Shown here piece after piece: positions 60,153 to 64,000 of a DNA stretch of 64,000 nt (the first letter of the stretch is position 1; each line of letters begins with the position of its first letter). The notes below the pieces were generated by a model, which saw only the letters and a list, made by a program, of their open reading frames with translations, was not told where the DNA came from and made no database searches. The position numbers were made by a program, and so were the translations under genes. Source of the DNA: Verrucomicrobiales bacterium. GTDB lineage: Bacteria; Verrucomicrobiota; Verrucomicrobiia; Limisphaerales; J093. Where the stretch lies: assembly GCA_024233305.1 (NCBI GenBank), contig JACKPV010000025.1:186001-250000 (forward strand). The letters run 5' to 3'.

Positions 60153-61094
60153 TCAGCCGGAGAAGAGGCTCCGCCCGGAGGCCTCGCACACCGACCGCAA
60201 CCGCTCCATTCGTTGGCGCGCCACGGTGTTCAGCCAGTCGCGGCGCGCCTCCACATCCGCCTCGCCCACCGCCTGATCCCAGACCGCCCTGCCCGCCATC
60301 ACCCCGCTGGCGCCGGATTCGCACGCGATGGTTGCCTGGCGTACGAAGACCTCGAAGGGCACGCCCGCGGAAAGCAGCACCCACGGCACGCGCGCGGCGG
60401 CGGTGAGTTCCCGGCAGGCCTCGCCCCAGGCTGCCTCTTCGCCGACCTCCTTCACCGCCACGGGAAACTCCGCCTTCAGAATGTCGACGCCGAGCGGCGT
60501 CAGGCGGTGAGCGGTTTCGATCACCACCCGGCGGCGCTCCACGGAAGGCAGCGGACGCCCCGTCCCCGCAGGATCGAAGCTGAGTGGTTCGAGAAAGAGC
60601 GGGATGTCGTGCTGGGCGCAATCCTGCGCCACGGAGCCGACCAACCGCTCGACCTCACCCGCGTTGCCCGCATCGGGATGGTAATAGACAAGCAGTTTGA
60701 CCCCGGCCGCGCCCGTCGCCGCAATCCGTCCCGCGTCCCACCCCGGGACCAACGACGTCTCGAGCCGGGCCGGATCCCCCGTCGAACCGGTGTCGAGCGC
60801 GACCAGCAATCCGGTCGAACCGGGCAAAGCGCCCTGCCGCACGCAGGGTTCGACGCCGGTTTCGGGATCGAGCAGGACCGCGGAACTCGGGCCGGCCAGG
60901 GCGCGCACGATGTCGGTCTTCAATTCGACCAGCGCCGCCTCGACATCCGGCACGCCTCCGACCTTCGCCAGCGCGCGCCGCAACGGGCCGCGATGATCGA
61001 TGGCGAGCACCGCGAAGGCGCCCTCCGGCGTGGCGGCCTGCTGCAAACGCCGGAGCTTCCCGAGGCTGAGTGGCTTGATTCCTGATTCGTTCAT
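60153..61094 (-). CDS. Tagatose-1,6-bisphosphate aldolase-like (LacD family) protein
   Basis: A 313-residue class I aldolase-type TIM barrel (start MNESGIKPLSLGKLRRLQQA). Conserved parts are FAVLAIDHRGPLRRAL, LLDPETGVEPCVRQG, GVKLLVYYHPDAGNAGEVE, IPLFLEPLSFD and VDILKAEFPV, whose Lys207 corresponds to the Schiff-base lysine of LacD (Lys205 in streptococcal enzymes). The C-terminus has WVLLSAGVPFEVFVRQATIA and ACESGASGVMAGRAVWDQAV. LacD splits tagatose-1,6-bisphosphate to dihydroxyacetone phosphate and glyceraldehyde-3-phosphate. No other lac/tagatose genes are close, so the true substrate may be a related sugar phosphate such as sulfofructose-1-phosphate or a deoxyketose phosphate. Confidence 0.8.
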   Translation of the reverse strand: MNESGIKPLSLGKLRRLQQAATPEGAFAVLAIDHRGPLRRALAKVGGVPDVEAALVELKTDIVRALAGPSSAVLLDPETGVEPCVRQGALPGSTGLLVALDTGSTGDPARLETSLVPGWDAGRIAATGAAGVKLLVYYHPDAGNAGEVERLVGSVAQDCAQHDIPLFLEPLSFDPAGTGRPLPSVERRRVVIETAHRLTPLGVDILKAEFPVAVKEVGEEAAWGEACRELTAAARVPWVLLSAGVPFEVFVRQATIACESGASGVMAGRAVWDQAVGEADVEARRDWLNTVARQRMERLRSVCEASGRSLFSG

Positions 61095-61250
61095 CTTGCC
61101 GGGTGAAACCACTGCCTCAGGAGGCCGAACCGCCCGGCGGCACGGCGAACCTCGTCGCGCGCGCCGGCAGCGGATCGCCGCTTTGGCATCATTGGCATGC
61201 CCGCACTCTACCGCCCTGGCAGTGGACGAAAACCCAAAACAGCGCCCCCG

Positions 61251-63485
61251 CTACCGGTCGGCATCGCCCCGCCGCTCCGGCAACGCAAAGGCGACGTAGG
61301 CATCCCCCGACGGGGTGCCCATCTTGCCGCCGCCACACGCGATCACCACGTATTGCCGGCCGTTCACCGAATAGGTCGACGGCGTGGCGTAGCCGCCGGC
61401 CGGCAGTCGCGTTTGCCAGCACACCCGCCCGGTTGCCGCCTCGATCACCCGGAACATCTCGTCCTTCGTCGCGCCGATGAAGATCACCCCGCCCGCCGTC
61501 ACCACCGGGCCGCCGTAGTTCTCGGTCCCGGTCACCGGCATTCCCTGCACGGTCAACTCGGGCAGCTCGCCCAACGGCACGCGCCACACGAACTCGCCGG
61601 TGTTCAAATCAATGGCGTTCAGCGTTCCCCACGGCGGTTTCACGGCCGGGTAACCGTCGGGATCGAAGAACCGGTTGTAGCCGGTGTGCGTGTAGGGCGT
61701 CCGGCCCAACGCATCGCCGCCCGTGTTCGCGGCCTTCGCGGCGTCCGGCTTCTCCTCCCCGAACAGAAACGCAATCACCGACTCCTTCTGCCAGTCGGTC
61801 AGAAAGGCAAACGACGGCATCACGCCCTTGCCGGTCGTGAGCAGCGCCAGCACGTCCGATTTCTTGAGCCGCGCCTCGACGCCGACCAAGCTCGGGATGG
61901 TGCGGGTCGGATCGCCCTGCCGGTTGATGCCGTGGCACGCCGCGCAAATCTGGTTGAAGATCTGCTGCCCGGAGGACATCGGCACCTGACCTTCCTTCAC
62001 CCGGGTTTCGACCATCGTCAGGATCCACGGCATTTCGTTGGCGTTGACATAGAGAATCCCCTTCCGCGGATCCACGGCCGCGCCTCCCCACTCTGCCCCG
62101 CCATCAAAACCGGGGAAAATCAAGGTGCCCTCGGCGCTCGGCGGCATGAACGGCGCGTGGGGCCGCACCTTGACGAACCGTTCCAGAACCGCGCGATGGG
62201 CCGCGGGCGTGCGGTCGGTGATTGTGTCGTATCCGAAGGTCTGTCGGGCGAAGGGCGCCGGCTTGAGGGGCAACGGCTGGGTCGGCCAGGCCGATTCGCC
62301 CTGCAGATCCGACGGCGGCACGACGCGTTCTTCGATCGGGAACAACGGTTCGCCCGTCTCGCGGTTGAACACGAAGACGTGTCCGGACTTCGTGCATTGC
62401 GCCACCGCATCGATGCGCCGGCCTTCATGAACGACCGTCAACAGGTTCGGCGGCGCCGGCAGGTCGCGGTCCCAGAGATCGTGGTGGACGAACTGAAAAT
62501 GCCAGCGGCGTTCCCCCGTCGCCGCGTCCAGCGCCAGCAGGCAATTGGCGAACAGGTCGGCCCCGATGCGGTCACCGCCCCAAAAATCGAAGGCCGCCGA
62601 ACCCGTCGGACAAAACACCAACCCGCGCGCCTCGTCCACCGCCATGCCGGTCCAGCAATTCGCCCCGCCGACGTAGGTCCACGCGTCGGGCGGCCAGGTA
62701 TCGTATCCGAACTCGCCCGGGCGAGGAATGGTGCGAAAGGTCCAGGCGATCTTCCCCGTGCGCACATCATACGCCCGGATGTGCCCGGGCGCCGACGGCC
62801 CGGGGCCCTCGGACACCCGCGTGCCCAGGATCAACAGGTTCCGCCAAACAACCCCGGGAGTGTTCGACAGCACGTGCAACGACGACGCATCGCGGCCAAG
62901 CCCTTCCCGAATGTCGACCCGCCCGCCGTCACCGAAGCCCGCCACCAAGCGCCCGCTCGAAGCGTCCACGGCAAACAGGTGATGCCCCGCCGTGAAGAGC
63001 ACCCGCCGGTCATCGCCTTCCCGCCAGAAGACCACCCCGCGGTTCACCCCCAGCGAACTATCCCCGCCTTCCTCCGCGAACGGGTCGAAGCGCCATCCCT
63101 CGCCCCCGGTTGCCGCATCCACCGCCACCAGTTTCAATCGCGGGGTCGTGCCGTACAACACGCCGTCGATCACCAGTGGATTGCACTGGATCTGCGAACG
63201 GTTGTCCTCGCGCCCATCGCCCGAACGATAGATCCACGCCACCTCGAGTTGCTCCGCGTTGTCCGGGTTGATCTGGTCGAGCGTCGAGAACTGGCTGCTG
63301 GCCCCGTCGCCAAGGAAGACCGGCCAGTCGGTTCCCGCGGGATGCGCCGCGGTGGCCCAAAGGACCAGCGCAAACCCCGCGCCAACCGTTCGCCCAAACC
63401 GTCGACGACCATCGGGGAGGACCTTCGCTCCCGGGCGCCGGGCTGGTGGAGCGGACGCGGAACGCGGGACGGCGGCGCGGTTCAT
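61251..63485 (-). CDS. PQQ-type beta-propeller dehydrogenase with inserted cytochrome c domain
   Basis: The start at 63485 gives 744 residues with a leader (VGAGFALVLWATAAHPAG). The propeller has PQQ-type repeats: QLEVAWIYRSGDG, NPLVIDGVLYGTTPRLKLVA, HIRAYDVRTGKIAWTFRTIP, LLALDAATGERRWHFQFVHH and DLWDRDLPAPPNLL, as in glucose/alcohol quinoproteins. Near residue 515 is a c-type cytochrome domain (heme motif CAACHG, later Met in GKGVMPSF), inserted before the last blades (VKPPWGTLNAIDLNTGEFVW). The enzyme would oxidise a sugar or alcohol in the periplasm and pass electrons to its own heme. PQQ synthesis genes are not in the window. It starts two bases after the carB stop. Confidence 0.88.
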   Translation of the reverse strand: MNRAAVPRSASAPPARRPGAKVLPDGRRRFGRTVGAGFALVLWATAAHPAGTDWPVFLGDGASSQFSTLDQINPDNAEQLEVAWIYRSGDGREDNRSQIQCNPLVIDGVLYGTTPRLKLVAVDAATGGEGWRFDPFAEEGGDSSLGVNRGVVFWREGDDRRVLFTAGHHLFAVDASSGRLVAGFGDGGRVDIREGLGRDASSLHVLSNTPGVVWRNLLILGTRVSEGPGPSAPGHIRAYDVRTGKIAWTFRTIPRPGEFGYDTWPPDAWTYVGGANCWTGMAVDEARGLVFCPTGSAAFDFWGGDRIGADLFANCLLALDAATGERRWHFQFVHHDLWDRDLPAPPNLLTVVHEGRRIDAVAQCTKSGHVFVFNRETGEPLFPIEERVVPPSDLQGESAWPTQPLPLKPAPFARQTFGYDTITDRTPAAHRAVLERFVKVRPHAPFMPPSAEGTLIFPGFDGGAEWGGAAVDPRKGILYVNANEMPWILTMVETRVKEGQVPMSSGQQIFNQICAACHGINRQGDPTRTIPSLVGVEARLKKSDVLALLTTGKGVMPSFAFLTDWQKESVIAFLFGEEKPDAAKAANTGGDALGRTPYTHTGYNRFFDPDGYPAVKPPWGTLNAIDLNTGEFVWRVPLGELPELTVQGMPVTGTENYGGPVVTAGGVIFIGATKDEMFRVIEAATGRVCWQTRLPAGGYATPSTYSVNGRQYVVIACGGGKMGTPSGDAYVAFALPERRGDADR

Positions 63486-63487
63486 GG

Positions 63488-64000
63488 TCAGCCCGCGGCC
63501 TGCGCGAGTTCCTCCTCGAGATCCACGATTTGCTGGATCTGCGTGAGAAACCAGCGGTCGATGCGCGTGATCTGGAAGATGTCCTCGACCGTGAGCCCCG
63601 CCCGCATTGCGTGCCGGATGTAGAAAATCCGCTCGGCGTTCGGCACCGAAAGCTTGCGCTTGATCAGGTCCTTCGGCAACACGTCGCGGTCGCCAAACAG
63701 GTCGGCGTCCACCCGCCAGGCCTTGCCGTCGCCGCCCAAACCGTACCGTCCGATTTCGAGCGACCGCAGGCACTTTTGCAGGCTCTCCTTGAACGTGCGC
63801 CCGATGGCCATCGCCTCGCCGACGCTCTTCATCTGGGTGGTCAGCGTCGGATCGGCCTGCGCGAATTTCTCGAAGGCGAACCGCGGGATCTTGGTGACGA
63901 CGTAGTCGATCGTGGGCTCGAAGCTGGCGGGCGTTTCCTTGGTGATGTCGTTGGGGATCTCGTCGAGCGTGTAACCGACCGCGAGCTTGGCGGCGATCTT
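63488..64000 (-). CDS. carB: Carbamoyl-phosphate synthase large subunit, end of N-terminal half (partial)
   Basis: The frame is open to the window edge. It reads KIAAKLAVGYTLDEIPNDIT, ETPASFEPTIDYVVTKIPRF, QMKSVGEAMAIGRTFKESLQ and KCLRSLE, the carboxyphosphate-forming half of CarB, then NAERIFYIRHAMRAGLTVED and IDRWFLTQIQQIVDLEEELA from the oligomerisation domain. There it stops (TGA at 63490-63488), about halfway through a normal 1070-residue CarB. The next gene downstream is a PQQ dehydrogenase, not the second half. So carB is either naturally split, with the other half elsewhere, or truncated here. The enzyme makes carbamoyl phosphate for pyrimidine and arginine synthesis. Confidence 0.88.
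   Translation of the reverse strand, partial: KIAAKLAVGYTLDEIPNDITKETPASFEPTIDYVVTKIPRFAFEKFAQADPTLTTQMKSVGEAMAIGRTFKESLQKCLRSLEIGRYGLGGDGKAWRVDADLFGDRDVLPKDLIKRKLSVPNAERIFYIRHAMRAGLTVEDIFQITRIDRWFLTQIQQIVDLEEELAQAAG

Overview
The window looks like part of a high-GC chromosome from the Verrucomicrobiota, most likely the Limisphaerales/Pedosphaera side of the phylum. This is an inference from protein families; there is no rRNA in the window. The pointers are two pseudopilin-like proteins with the ILAGMLLPAL pilin segment, two PEP-CTERM proteins, a BlaI/M56 pair whose protease carries a C-terminal domain I associate with this phylum, large secreted glycosidases (GH106, GH78, GH97, GH140-like, DUF5060/apiosidase-like), and a PQQ propeller with an embedded cytochrome c domain.

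Layout. 1-8.5 kb: secreted surface proteins, namely the end of a Calx-beta protein, two PEP-CTERM proteins, a double beta-propeller protein ending in a peptidase S74 chaperone, and a dockerin-like protein. 8.8-29.8 kb: carbohydrate degradation, with a GH71/99-like enzyme, GH97, GH106, a TIM-barrel sugar isomerase, a BNR/sortilin-like propeller, an esterase fused to a GH106-like enzyme, a DUF5060/apiosidase-like enzyme and a DUF1080 protein; one pseudopilin sits among them. 30.1-31.3 kb: a decayed nucleotidyltransferase locus with a TIR-domain remnant, next to repeats. 31.3-34 kb: a DUF481 outer-membrane protein and a membrane class III nucleotide cyclase. 33.9-40.9 kb: an eroding sulfatase operon (MalT-like LuxR regulator, small protein, two broken DUF1254/DUF1214 genes, an intact arylsulfatase, a truncated porin-like gene). 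41-51.6 kb: a DNA glycosylase, a single-pass membrane protein, a GH78 rhamnosidase, a lipoprotein, a membrane glycerophosphodiesterase, a UroD-like protein and lysA. 51.7-64 kb: a GH140-like apiosidase, a BlaI/M56 sensor pair with a visible operator, a second pseudopilin, rlmI, an SGNH-hydrolase membrane protein, a LacD-like aldolase, a PQQ/cytochrome dehydrogenase and the N-terminal half of carB.

Functional theme. Rhamnose- and apiose-directed hydrolases (GH106, GH106-esterase fusion, GH78, DUF4038/GH140-like, DUF5060) together with GH97 suggest growth on complex pectin such as rhamnogalacturonan. They are scattered rather than in one locus, and no SusC/SusD pair is present.

The most distinctive finding is a set of small MITE-like elements. 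Five copies have the same 194-bp core, two copies of a second family have a 195-bp core, and a 191-bp relative is also present. All share GCCGTA-type inverted ends and are flanked by TNA triplets, which are identical on both sides in five of the eight. In three cases the flanking TNA is the TGA stop codon of the adjacent gene. The elements also sit end to end, sharing a single TNA. This points to a transposase with CTNAG target preference that can land on stop codons without destroying them.
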